Part shown: piece after piece, positions 1 to 6,818 of the stretch
Position numbering within the stretch: position 1 is the stretch's first letter
How the letters are laid out: the number at the start of each line of letters is the position of its first letter
NCBI GenBank assembly: GCA_934149115.1
Contig: CAKPDW010000027.1
Location: forward strand, 1 to 17,214
From: an uncultured Clostridia bacterium
GTDB taxonomy: Bacteria; Bacillota; Clostridia; TANB77; CAG-508
Length of the DNA stretch: 17,214 bases
Direction: 5' to 3'
Position numbers and translations under genes: made by a program
Notes under the pieces: model-generated
What the model was told of the DNA's origin: nothing
The model's database searches: none
Seen by the model: only the letters and a program-made list of their open reading frames with translations

Positions 1-71
1 ACTACGAAGTCATAAGCTTTTAATCTTATTCTGATTTTTTCGCTTCCTACGTTTTGGTTTGATGTTGCCAT
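1..71 (-). CDS. rpsJ: Ribosomal protein S10 (uS10), N-terminal fragment
   Basis: Only the first 23 codons are in the window; the gene runs off the left edge. The translation begins MATSNQNVGSEKIRIRLKAY, and KIRIRLKAYD is the conserved opening strand of uS10, a 30S head protein that also serves as transcription factor NusE. The extra SNQNVGSE before the core is a short N-terminal extension compared with the minimal family start. The ATG is at 69-71, with GGAGG at 79-83 and a 7-base spacer. It is preceded by a long untranslated leader and a consensus promoter, as expected for the first gene of the S10-spc ribosomal operon. The rest of that operon is outside the window, so this is inferred. Its codons look more selected (AAC, ATC, GAC) than those of neighbouring genes, in keeping with high expression. 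Confidence 0.93.
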   Translation of the reverse strand, partial: MATSNQNVGSEKIRIRLKAYDFV

Positions 72-296
72 TGTTTTCCCTCCTTATAAAATGTAACGGC
101 AAGTTTAAAACGCACCCTGGTGTTTCTTTATACTCCATATATAAATCCAAGTTACATCATTTCTTTTGTATCCTGGATAAGTGTGCTTTTATCAAACTTA
201 TCGCCCGGTCTAAGCCAAGACATACTCTGCAAGAGTTCCCTCCACAGATATAAACCTCTGTGTAGCCACATCCTGCTTCATCGCTTTATCTTACGC
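72..296 (-). promoter_or_regulatory. Structured 5' leader of the rpsJ operon
   Basis: About 225 bases separate the predicted transcription start (a GGG near 296-298) from the rpsJ ATG. They hold several local hairpins: CACAGA/TCTGTG at 243-248/257-262, GATAAGT/ACTTATC at 176-182/196-202 with a 13-base loop, ACTC/GAGT around 225-237, and TCCAGG pairing with CTTGGA further downstream. The segment is visibly less AT-rich than surrounding spacers and contains no credible ORF. S10 operon leaders in other bacteria bind a ribosomal protein (L4 in E. coli), so autoregulation is the natural reading. I do not recognise this fold as a named family. Confidence 0.6.
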
Positions 297-302
297 CCTA
301 TT

Positions 303-331
303 ATTATACTACGGTATTTTAGGCTTGTCAA
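303..331 (-). promoter_or_regulatory. Consensus sigma-A promoter for rpsJ
   Basis: On the minus strand TTGACA (326-331) and TATAAT (303-308) are both perfect matches, separated by exactly 17 bases, with AT-rich DNA upstream that could act as an UP element. The start point would fall at about 296-298 in GGG. Confidence 0.9.
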
Positions 332-480
332 CCAAAAATATACAATTTATCTAGTTTCTCGGAAAAATTTAAACTGCTAGAACAAAAGTGGTCATTAATG
401 GCATTTTCACTTTTTATAACTTTTTAAGTCCATATTTTTGTTCATATGCGGATTTTGAAAAGCTTATTATATAAAAATAA
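332..480. other. Intergenic stretch between rpsJ promoter and relQ terminator
   Basis: AT-rich DNA with no credible gene. A weak inverted repeat, AAAAGTG (384-390) with CACTTTT (408-414), is the only structure I see. Open frames here are short, of low complexity and without a ribosome binding site. Confidence 0.5.
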
Positions 481-516
481 CCTACCTTGTTAAATATAAT
501 CGTTTAACAAGGTAGG
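481..516 (-). terminator. Rho-independent terminator after the RelQ-type gene
   Basis: A perfect 14-bp stem (481-494 with 503-516) closes an 8-base loop. On the minus strand it is followed by TTATTTTTAT, and it lies 32 bases past the stop codon of the alarmone synthetase gene. Confidence 0.88.
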
Positions 517-548
517 TTTCCTGTTTATAAATTTCTAATATTGTTCTA

Positions 549-1211
549 TTACACATTGCATTTTATTTGCATCATTTTGTCATCTAGTTTTGAAATAGTT
601 TTTGCTATATTAACTAATTCTTTAGATGATTTTTTATTTATTTCTTTTTTATATTTTAATTTATGTTCCAAACTTGCCCAAAAGTCCATTGCAATTGTTC
701 TTATTTGTATTTCTACTTTTACATATATTGTTTTGTCTTGAAATGTAACGGGCACATTTACTATAAGATGATAACTTGCATATCCACTTGGTTTTGGATT
801 TGTAATATAATCTTTTCTTTCTAATATTTCAACTTCATGAAAATTTTCTATTATTTTTACTAACTTGAATACATCATCCTTAAATGAACATATTATTCTC
901 ATTCCTGCTATATCGTTTACTTGTTCTATTAAATTTTTATAATTTAGTTCAAGTTCTTTTCTTTGCATTTTTTCGATAATACTATCTGGCGATTTAACTC
1001 TTTCTGTTATATGGTCTATTGGATTGTATTCGCAAAACTTATTAAATTCTTCATTTAAAATATCAAATTTTGTTCTAAGTACTTTTAGTGCAGATTTATA
1101 TATTAGCATAATTTTTTCAAATTCGTTTGTTCTTTTATCTAATTTTTGTTCTATTTTCATTAAACTTGCAGCTTTTATCAGGTCTGCTTCTCTTTCATTT
1201 TCTATTTTCAT
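549..1211 (-). CDS. relQ: Small alarmone synthetase, RelQ/YjbM type
   Basis: A 220-residue cytosolic RelA/SpoT-type nucleotidyltransferase, predicted to move pyrophosphate from ATP to the 3'-OH of GDP or GTP and so make the stringent-response alarmone (p)ppGpp. Visible motifs are RVKSPDSIIEKMQRK (71-85), DIAGMRI (100-106), NPKPSGYASYHLIV (138-151) and VEIQIRT (166-172) followed by DFWASLEHKLKYK. The order and length match the single-domain SAS class (about 210 residues in B. subtilis YjbM). There is no HD hydrolase, TGS or ACT domain, so it should be synthesis-only. The ATG at 1211 has AAAGGA upstream at good spacing. A likely -10 (TATAAT on the minus strand, 1262-1267) has only a poor -35. 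The gene stands alone, bounded by terminators on both sides. The choice of RelQ over RelP rests on remembered motif similarity to YjbM. Confidence 0.88.
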   Translation of the reverse strand: MKIENEREADLIKAASLMKIEQKLDKRTNEFEKIMLIYKSALKVLRTKFDILNEEFNKFCEYNPIDHITERVKSPDSIIEKMQRKELELNYKNLIEQVNDIAGMRIICSFKDDVFKLVKIIENFHEVEILERKDYITNPKPSGYASYHLIVNVPVTFQDKTIYVKVEIQIRTIAMDFWASLEHKLKYKKEINKKSSKELVNIAKTISKLDDKMMQIKCNV

Positions 1212-1328
1212 ATCATCAGTCCTTTCTATTTCTATTTTATCCCCCCTTCTTTTTGATTGTTATTATAATATTTAATTTTCATTAAATTAATATTAAATTT
1301 TAATATTTTTATCTAATTTTTATTTTTA

Positions 1329-1365
1329 AAAAGCTATTAGTCAGTATTTATAACTAATAGCTTTT
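1329..1365 (-). terminator. Rho-independent terminator after the DUF308 gene
   Basis: A 13-bp perfect stem (1329-1341 with 1353-1365) has an 11-base loop. On the minus strand the stem runs into TTTTTAAAAATAAAAATT. It starts 11 bases after the stop codon of the membrane protein gene and separates it from the alarmone synthetase gene. Confidence 0.85.
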
Positions 1366-1375
1366 ACAGAATTTT

Positions 1376-1927
1376 TTAATTTAATTTTTCTAATTTATCT
1401 ACATTTATTATAAATGCAATTCCTTCAATTATATCCATTATTGAGTATGCTAGTATTATAAATCCTAATGTTGCAATTATTAATCCTGGTGTAAATAAAA
1501 TATAAATTCCACATATCATCATTAATACTGCAATTATTAGCATTGGAACCCATGAACTTGATTCAAATGCTTTCAATTTTAAAGATAAACCAAATCTCAT
1601 TAAACTGCTATATATTATCCAAATACCAAGTACTATTCCTAAAAAATTCCCTAATGTTTCTGTATGTGTAATCATTACTAATCCAAATAATATACTTATA
1701 ATTCCATATACTAATTGATAATTAAATAAATCATAACTTCCTTTTTCAGTAAAATATCCTATCATTTTTATTATTCCTGTTACTATTAGTATTGCTCCTA
1801 GTATACATGCGATTACTTTTAGTGTTGCTTCTGCATATAGAAACATAACTAATCCCAGAGCACCTAGTATTATTGATGTTATTATTGAAGTGTATCCAGT
1901 CTTTTTTAGAACTTTTCCTATTTCCAT
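1376..1927 (-). CDS. DUF308/HdeD-like integral membrane protein
   Basis: A 183-residue, strongly hydrophobic protein with about six predicted membrane segments (near 13-31, 35-56, 70-88, 91-112, 127-145 and 148-172) in paired short hairpins, with few charged residues between them. This spacing, and repeats such as GALGLVMFLYAEATLKVIACILGAILIVTGI, are typical of DUF308, the family that includes the E. coli acid-resistance membrane protein HdeD. The molecular function is unknown. The ATG at 1927 follows AAGGGGG on the minus strand. It diverges from the TSCPD gene across a 173-base gap and has its own terminator, so it is probably monocistronic. Assignment rests on hydropathy pattern and remembered family style, with no catalytic motif to check. 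Confidence 0.72.
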   Translation of the reverse strand: MEIGKVLKKTGYTSIITSIILGALGLVMFLYAEATLKVIACILGAILIVTGIIKMIGYFTEKGSYDLFNYQLVYGIISILFGLVMITHTETLGNFLGIVLGIWIIYSSLMRFGLSLKLKAFESSSWVPMLIIAVLMMICGIYILFTPGLIIATLGFIILAYSIMDIIEGIAFIINVDKLEKLN

Positions 1928-2041
1928 AATTACCCCCTTATTTCTAACTGATTTATTTATATTTTTCTTTGGATATTATATTTCTAATTTATGAATTTTA
2001 TGTGAAATAATGTATAATTATTTTTGCTTTTCTAAAAATAA

Positions 2042-2070
2042 TTGTATATTGTGTCTTTTTTTGTTATAAT
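2042..2070 (+). promoter_or_regulatory. Promoter of the TSCPD gene
   Basis: TTGTAT (2042-2047) and TATAAT (2065-2070) are 17 bases apart. The predicted start is close to 2077, giving a leader of about 24 bases that carries AAAGGAG (2087-2093). Confidence 0.78.
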
Positions 2071-2100
2071 TTTTTTAACATTTTTGAAAGGAGTGATTTG

Positions 2101-2352
2101 ATGGAATTTAGATATAGACCTTCTGGGGTGTGTTCTAGCGAATTTGTTATAGTTATGGATGGAGAAATTATAAAATCTGTTAAGATTGTTGGTGGATGCC
2201 CTGGAAACACTTTAGCAGTTTCTGCATTAGTAGAAGGAAAAAATATTAATGATGTAATTGCTAAATTGGATGGAATTCAATGTGGAATGCGTGGAACTTC
2301 TTGTCCTGATCAGCTAGCAAAAGCATTGAAGAAAATTAAAAGTAAAATGTAA
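2101..2352 (+). CDS. TSCPD-domain protein (TIGR03905-type)
   Basis: An 83-residue protein with the signature GTSCPD at 65-70 and GGCPGNT at 31-37. Its four cysteines (11, 33, 61, 68) resemble the probable metal-binding cysteines of the TSCPD domain, which also forms the C-terminal tail of adenosylcobalamin-dependent ribonucleotide reductases (NrdJ). Here the domain stands alone, as in the small TIGR03905 family, and its function is not established. I place the start at the ATG at 2101, 7 bases after AAAGGAG. An in-frame TTG just before it (2098) would be too close to the ribosome binding site. It has its own promoter and terminator and is the only plus-strand gene in this part of the window. 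Confidence 0.85.
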   Translation: MEFRYRPSGVCSSEFVIVMDGEIIKSVKIVGGCPGNTLAVSALVEGKNINDVIAKLDGIQCGMRGTSCPDQLAKALKKIKSKM

Positions 2353-2358
2353 AATACG

Positions 2359-2432
2359 AGCGGACAAATATGTACTGAACCCAAAAAATTGGACATTTTT
2401 TGAGTTCACTTCAATATTTAAGTCCGCTTTTT
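2359..2432 (+). terminator. Long hairpin terminator between TSCPD gene and feoB
   Basis: AGCGGAC (2359-2365) pairs with GTCCGCT (2422-2428) and is followed by T5CTTT. Inside, AAATAT/ATATTT and a 14-bp arm pair (2377-2390 with 2396-2409, one mismatch) extend the structure. It lies between convergent genes: 7 bases after the TSCPD stop codon and 3 bases past the feoB stop. The T tract favours the plus direction, but it may slow transcription from both sides. Confidence 0.75.
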
Positions 2433-2434
2433 CT

Positions 2435-4204
2435 TTATATTATTTTATATATTAAAAAAGAAATTATATATGCAATAAAAAATTGATTAATTACTATTTT
2501 TACTGCTTTTTTTATTCCAAATTCTTTTTTTATTATTCCTATTGTTGCTATACAAGGTGTGTATATCAATATAAATATTAGAAAGCTTATTGCTGAACTT
2601 CTAGTAAATATATTTTCTAGCACAACTGGCAATACGGTCGGATTTGAATTTGTTAATACACTTAATGTACTTAATATTGCCTCTTTGGCTGAAATACCTA
2701 CTATAATTGATGTTACTATTCTCCAATCTGAAAATCCAAGTGGCTTAAATATGCATGATATTTTTTTCCCTATCATTGCTAGCATACTTTGGCTTTCTGG
2801 AACATATATTAACTCTGAATTAAAACTTTTTAGAAACCATATTATTAATGATGCTATAAATATTACTGAAAATGATTTAATCAAAAATTCTTTTGTTTTG
2901 TTCCACATTAAATACCATGTATTTTTCAATGATGGAATTCTATACTTTGGTAATTCCATTATAAATGTTCCTTCACTATTTTTTTCTTTTTTACTTGTTA
3001 CAGCTGTTATTATTATTCCTATAATTATACCAATTCCATATAGTGTAGTCATTGCTAATGCTGAGTTTTCTTTAAAAAATATTGATACGAATATTGCATA
3101 TATTGGAATTTTAGCAGAACAACTTATAAATGGAACTAGCATTAAGCTCAATTCTCGTTCTCTTTTTGATTGAATTGTTCTGATTGAAAGTATAGCTGGA
3201 ACTGAACATCCAAATCCTAATAATATTGGTACAATACTTTTCCCAGATAATCCTATTTTACTTAATGGTTTATCCATTATGAAAGCTATTCTGGTCATGT
3301 AGCCACTGTCTTCTAATATTGACAAGAAAAAATATAGTGTTACGATAATTGGCAAAAAACTAATTACACTTCCTATTCCATTTAATATACCTTCTGTTAT
3401 CAGGCTTTTTGCTATTTGATTATATTCATGCATTTCGAAATATCTTATTATTATTTTGGAAACAATTTCAATTCCTTGATTTAATAATTCTGTAAAATAA
3501 TTTCCTATTATATTAAATGTTAAATTAAAAATAACATACATTATAAAGAAAAAAATTGGCAGTCCTAAAAATTTATTTGTTAATATCTTATCTAAATTAA
3601 GTGAAATTTTTTGCGAAATATCTCTTGGCATTTTTACTACATTATTGCATATTCTTTCAATGTCTCTATATCTTTCATTTATTTTATTTTGTTGTTTTAA
3701 ATTTGGTGTTGTTAGAATGTACCTTCTTTTTTTTCGCACCGCTTCTTGAATTAATTCATCTGTTTCTTCTTTTGTTACTGTCTTTAATTTTACTATTGGT
3801 AGTTGAAGTCTTTGGGATAATTCTTGTACTTGTATTTTTCCTTTGTTTTTTTCTACTTCATCTAACATATTAAGTGCTATAACCATTGGAATTCCAGTTT
3901 CTTTTAATTGCATTGTCAAATATAAGTTTCTTTCTAAATTTGTTGCATCTACTACATTTATTATCACATCAGGCTTTACTTTATATAAAAAATCTTTTGT
4001 TACTTTTTCTTCTGATGTATATGTATTTAGCGAATATAACCCTGGGAGATCTACTATTTTGCAGTTGTTTTGTTTTGGTACTTCTCCAATTATATTTTCA
4101 ACTGTAACTCCTGGAAAATTTCCTACGTGCTGTTTCATATTTGTTATTTGATTAAATATGGTTGTTTTTCCACAATTCTGATTTCCTACTAAAGCTAAAA
4201 TCAT
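2435..4204 (-). CDS. feoB: Ferrous iron transporter FeoB
   Basis: A 589-residue inner-membrane Fe(II) transporter with an N-terminal GTPase. The G motifs are in order: G1 GNQNCGKT (7-14), G2 Thr34 within NFPGVTVE, G3 DLPG (52-55) and G4 NMLD (112-115). After a helical linker (about 150-215) come the membrane segments with the FeoB gate signatures LEDSGYMTR, GFGCSVPAI, CSAKIPIY, ISAKEAI and YTPCIATIG. It is shorter than E. coli FeoB (773 residues): the linker and C-terminus are compact, and there is no cysteine-rich tail. The start ATG (4204) overlaps the feoA stop by four bases (ATGA), so translation is probably coupled. No feoC-like gene is present. All motifs needed for GTP binding are intact. 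Confidence 0.96.
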   Translation of the reverse strand: MILALVGNQNCGKTTIFNQITNMKQHVGNFPGVTVENIIGEVPKQNNCKIVDLPGLYSLNTYTSEEKVTKDFLYKVKPDVIINVVDATNLERNLYLTMQLKETGIPMVIALNMLDEVEKNKGKIQVQELSQRLQLPIVKLKTVTKEETDELIQEAVRKKRRYILTTPNLKQQNKINERYRDIERICNNVVKMPRDISQKISLNLDKILTNKFLGLPIFFFIMYVIFNLTFNIIGNYFTELLNQGIEIVSKIIIRYFEMHEYNQIAKSLITEGILNGIGSVISFLPIIVTLYFFLSILEDSGYMTRIAFIMDKPLSKIGLSGKSIVPILLGFGCSVPAILSIRTIQSKRERELSLMLVPFISCSAKIPIYAIFVSIFFKENSALAMTTLYGIGIIIGIIITAVTSKKEKNSEGTFIMELPKYRIPSLKNTWYLMWNKTKEFLIKSFSVIFIASLIIWFLKSFNSELIYVPESQSMLAMIGKKISCIFKPLGFSDWRIVTSIIVGISAKEAILSTLSVLTNSNPTVLPVVLENIFTRSSAISFLIFILIYTPCIATIGIIKKEFGIKKAVKIVINQFFIAYIISFLIYKII

Positions 4205-4431
4205 GTAATCACCTCTACTTCTATTTTTCCTGCAATTTCTTTTCTAATGCTTAAACTATAGCCTCTTACTTCTATTTGGAGAGGATCTCCTAATGGTGCT
4301 TTTTTAGTTAGCTTTATTTTTGTGTTTGGTATAATTCCCATATCTAATAATCTATATTTCAATTCCCCTATCACATTTATTGACTTTACTTTACATATTT
4401 GATTTTCTTTTAAATTATTTAAGGTTGTCAT
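4201..4431 (-). CDS. feoA: FeoA, SH3-like partner of FeoB
   Basis: A 76-residue protein with the FeoA/SH3-like core: the early part LKENQICKVKSI, the central LLDMGIIPNTKIKL, APLGDPLQIEVRGYSLSIRKEIA, and a terminal KIEVEV strand. FeoA is a small cytosolic protein needed for FeoB activity. It directly precedes feoB with a four-base ATGA overlap. No clear Shine-Dalgarno sequence lies before the ATG (4429-4431); the bases just upstream are GAATTAAGC. A possible TAGAAT -10 lies so close to the start codon that the mRNA may be nearly leaderless. I see no convincing Fur box. Confidence 0.93.
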   Translation of the reverse strand: MTTLNNLKENQICKVKSINVIGELKYRLLDMGIIPNTKIKLTKKAPLGDPLQIEVRGYSLSIRKEIAGKIEVEVIT

Positions 4432-4436
4432 GCTTA

Positions 4437-4467
4437 ATTCTATGCAACTTTATTTCTGGTATTACAA
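4437..4467 (-). promoter_or_regulatory. Possible feoAB promoter next to the start codon
   Basis: Between the upstream terminator and feoA only about 40 bases remain. On the minus strand they hold TTGTAA (4462-4467) and TAGAAT (4437-4442) with a 19-base spacer, longer than ideal. The -10 ends 5 bases before the ATG. Confidence 0.3.
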
Positions 4468-4509
4468 AAAAACATCTCAAAATAATAGATTTCTCTATTT
4501 TTTGAGATG
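4466..4509 (-). terminator. Rho-independent terminator at the end of the RNA-modification operon
   Basis: CATCTCAAAA (4473-4482) pairs with TTTTGAGATG (4500-4509), and the stem continues through AATAGA/TCTATT with a single bulged base. On the minus strand it is followed by seven T (4466-4472). The plus side also has a T-rich tail, so it may work both ways. It lies 20 bases after the winged-helix gene's stop codon. Confidence 0.85.
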
Positions 4510-4528
4510 CATTTTTTCTTAATAATTA

Positions 4529-5461
4529 TTATCCTAATAATCTTACTTCTACTGTATTCATTCTATATTTTCCATTTTCATCTGTTCCAAATTCAACTAA
4601 TGATTTGTCTAGTTTTGTAGCATTTTGACTTAAGTCTTGTGTAAAATAAATTTTCATATTATTAAAAGCTAGTCCTTTTGTTACAATTACTTTAAAGATT
4701 TCAATCATATGTTTATCATCTTCTGCAACTATTATAAATTGTGGAGCTCTTTCATATCCTGAATCAAATGAGACAAAATTTTCATAAAATTCTTTATACA
4801 TTCTCATTCTTTCTTCAAATTTCTTTTCCCATTCTTCTTCTCTCCTTACTGCTTCGAATAAGAAATCAATAGACATTCCATTTTTAGTTAATTTAACTCC
4901 TGCATTTGCTTTTAATATTTTTCCACTTTGTTTTGCTGTTATTGCTGGTTTTACTACATATGAATCAAATGCTTGTACTTTTCTCATATATGCGATTATA
5001 ATTTGGTTTCCTGCTAATCTTTTCTTTATCATTGATACTGGTTTTGTATTGTCTGTTGGTTGCCATTTACATTCAATGTTTCTAGAATTTAATAAATATT
5101 TTCCCATTTTTTCTAAGCAGTATACTCTATATATGCATTTTCCATCTTCGCTTGAAAAATAATATCTTGTTAATATTTTTGTTTTTATTAATTGTTCTAG
5201 CTTATTATTTAATTTGTCTTGTGATTTTATATCAATATTTCTATGAACTAAAATTTGATATATTTGTCTTGATGTCATAAACTCAAATTCATTTACTAAT
5301 TCTAATATTTTAAAATGAATTTCTGTGATATGTCCTAAATTAATTCTATGAATTATTTGGTTTATTGAAACATATCCGTCCTTTCCATCAAAAGTTTTGA
5401 TTTCTCCTTCTTTCATTGCGAAAGGTGAGATTGTTGTTTTGATTTTCTCATCTTCTACCAT
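4529..5461 (-). CDS. Winged-helix protein of unknown function, replication-relaxation-like
   Basis: A 310-residue protein I cannot name with confidence. Residues about 46-118 look like a winged helix: a first helix (LVNEFEFMTSRQIYQIL), a recognition-type helix (LNNKLEQLIKTKILTRYYF) and a wing ending in YRVYCLEKMGKYLL. The C-terminal half has a basic segment (KKRLAGNQIIIAYMRKV), a charged helix (EEEWEKKFEERMRMYKEFY) and a beta-alpha stretch APQFIIVAEDDKHMIEIFKVI. This layout recalls the Replication-relaxation/plasmid-replication HTH family, but key residues cannot be checked by eye. I prefer the ATG at 5461, seven bases after GGAGG (5469-5473). The ATG two codons earlier sits one base from the Shine-Dalgarno. 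It is the last gene before the terminator, 79 bases after the S1-domain gene, with an AT-only inverted repeat (5509-5517/5522-5530) between them. Confidence 0.6.
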   Translation of the reverse strand: MVEDEKIKTTISPFAMKEGEIKTFDGKDGYVSINQIIHRINLGHITEIHFKILELVNEFEFMTSRQIYQILVHRNIDIKSQDKLNNKLEQLIKTKILTRYYFSSEDGKCIYRVYCLEKMGKYLLNSRNIECKWQPTDNTKPVSMIKKRLAGNQIIIAYMRKVQAFDSYVVKPAITAKQSGKILKANAGVKLTKNGMSIDFLFEAVRREEEWEKKFEERMRMYKEFYENFVSFDSGYERAPQFIIVAEDDKHMIEIFKVIVTKGLAFNNMKIYFTQDLSQNATKLDKSLVEFGTDENGKYRMNTVEVRLLG

Positions 5462-5540
5462 TTTCATACCTCCAATTAAATTATTATTTTAGACGTTTTC
5501 TTTTGTTCGAAAATTTTTAGTAAAATTTTCTTTTCAAATT

Positions 5541-6056
5541 TTATGACACAATTAATAGCTTAATTTTCTTTTTGTCTTTTACTATTTTCTTTATGTATAC
5601 ATCTACTTTTTGTCCATATTCATAGCCTTCTTTGTACTCTGCTAGCCCAACTAAGTTTGGTTTAAGTTCAATAAATATACCATTTTTTTGTTTTTCAACT
5701 TCTTTAACGGTTCCTTGAACTTTTTCACCTTCTTTGTATGATGTTACATTTTCTTCCCATGTTCCAAGTAATTCTTTATGAGTTAAATCTACTCTGTTCA
5801 AATCCTTGTCCACAGATTTTATCATAACTTTTATATTTTGTCCAATTGAAAATCTTTCTTCTGGTGATTTTATTCTTGAAACTGAAATATCTTCTATGTG
5901 TAATAATCCAATAACGCCATTATTCATTTCTACAAAAGCTCCAAATGGCTTAATATTTTTCACTGTTCCTTCTAAGATTTCTCCTGGTTTGGCTTCATTT
6001 TGAATCCAATTTACTTTTTCTTCATTCATTTTTTTTCCTTCGTATTTAAAATTCAT
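5541..6056 (-). CDS. Two-S1-domain RNA-binding protein
   Basis: A 171-residue protein composed almost entirely of two S1 OB-fold motifs. The first (about 23-97) begins KPGEILEGTVKNIKPFGAFV and continues GLLHIEDIS, SIGQNIKVMIKSVDKD and RVDLTHKELLG. The second (about 108-171) begins YKEGEKVQGTVKEVEKQKNG and continues LVGLAEYKEGYEYGQKVDVYI. S1 domains bind single-stranded RNA. Compared with ribosomal protein S1 this is a short stand-alone version, so it is more likely an accessory translation or RNA-handling factor than bS1. Two starts are plausible: ATG 6056 (GAGGG six bases upstream) and ATG 6029 (AAGGA six bases upstream). Both lie before the first S1 motif, so the domain content is unaffected. 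It sits 23 bases after the RluB-type gene in the same operon. Confidence 0.82.
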   Translation of the reverse strand: MNFKYEGKKMNEEKVNWIQNEAKPGEILEGTVKNIKPFGAFVEMNNGVIGLLHIEDISVSRIKSPEERFSIGQNIKVMIKSVDKDLNRVDLTHKELLGTWEENVTSYKEGEKVQGTVKEVEKQKNGIFIELKPNLVGLAEYKEGYEYGQKVDVYIKKIVKDKKKIKLLIVS

Positions 6057-6079
6057 TTTTTACCCTCATCTTTCGTATT

Positions 6080-6797
6080 TTATTTTTTTAGTTTTTTTAC
6101 TTCTTCTTCTTTTAGATACCTCCATTTTCCTATTGGTAAGCCTTCTAATGATATTGTTCCTATTTTGCTTCTATGTAATGCTAAAACTTTTTTATCTATT
6201 GCTTCACACATTCTTCTAACTTCTCTGTTTTTTCCTTCATGTATAATTATTTCTAATCTAGTTTTATTGTTTTCTTTGTCTTCCATTATTTTTTTAACTT
6301 TAGCTGGACTAGTTTTGAATCCATCATCTAATATTACTCCATTTCTCAGTTTATTAATTTCTTCTTCTGAAACTTGTCCTTTTAAAGTTACTGTATATGT
6401 TTTGGTTATTTCATTTTTTGGATGTGTTACTTTATATACAAAATCCCCATCATTAGTTAAGATTAATGCTCCAGATGTATACATGTCTAGTCTTCCCACT
6501 GGTACAATTCTTTCTTTTATGTGTATTAAATCTGTTACTTTATCTCGTCTGAATTGTTCTTTGACTGTTGTTACATATCCTATAGGTTTATTTAATAATA
6601 TATATATTTTTTGTTCTTCTGGTTTTACTACTTTTCCGATTAAATTCGACAACATCTTTTTGTGGATCTACTTTTATTCCTAATTCTGTTTTTATTTCTC
6701 CATTTACTTTTACTTTGCCTTGGATTATGAATTCTTCGCATTTTCTTCTTGAAGCTATTCCACTATTTGCTAAATATTTTTGTAATCTTTCTTCCAA
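6080..6797 (-). pseudogene. rluB: RluB/RsuA-family pseudouridine synthase, interrupted by a one-base frameshift
   Basis: Two overlapping frames make up one enzyme. The N-terminal part (start 6797) has the S4 domain: RLQKYLANSGIASRRKCEEF, then QGKVKVNG and VDPQKDVVEFN. The C-terminal part carries the synthase domain: KIYILLNKPIGYVTTV, the catalytic loop VPVGRLDMYTSGALILTNDG with its Asp, and EGKNREVRRMCEAI. The break lies at about 6636-6638. The minus strand reads AATCGGAAAAG; removing one C gives AAT GGA AAA and the family-like VEFNGKVVKP. The joined product would be 238 residues, normal for the family. These enzymes modify uridine in large-subunit (RluB) or 16S (RsuA) rRNA. The start is a TTG with GAGGA six bases upstream. 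Apart from the indel both halves look well conserved, so a sequencing error or a very recent mutation is more likely than an old pseudogene. Confidence 0.85.
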
Positions 6798-6818
6798 TTT
6801 TATTCCTCTTTCTTTTTA

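Noticed and set aside
59..380. Two open frames on the plus strand (64 and 86 codons) across the rpsJ leader
   Set aside because: They overlap the leader and promoter of rpsJ, have no ribosome binding site and read as low-complexity hydrophobic sequence.
2559..3173. A 204-codon plus-strand frame opposite feoB
   Set aside because: It is an antisense shadow of the membrane part of feoB; feoB has all its motifs intact and the shadow matches no family.
4432..4528. Fur or DtxR operator at feoAB
   Set aside because: The only dyad there is the terminator stem of the preceding operon; nothing resembles a Fur 7-1-7 box.
5509..5530. Inverted repeat GAAAATTTT/AAAATTTTC as a terminator after the S1-domain gene
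   Set aside because: It is all A/T apart from the ends and lacks a U tract in the minus direction; in such AT-rich DNA it may be chance.
6588..6655. Programmed frameshifting in the rluB-type gene
   Set aside because: There is no slippery heptamer, no nearby zero-frame stop at the shift site and no stimulatory structure that I can see; an indel or sequencing error is simpler.
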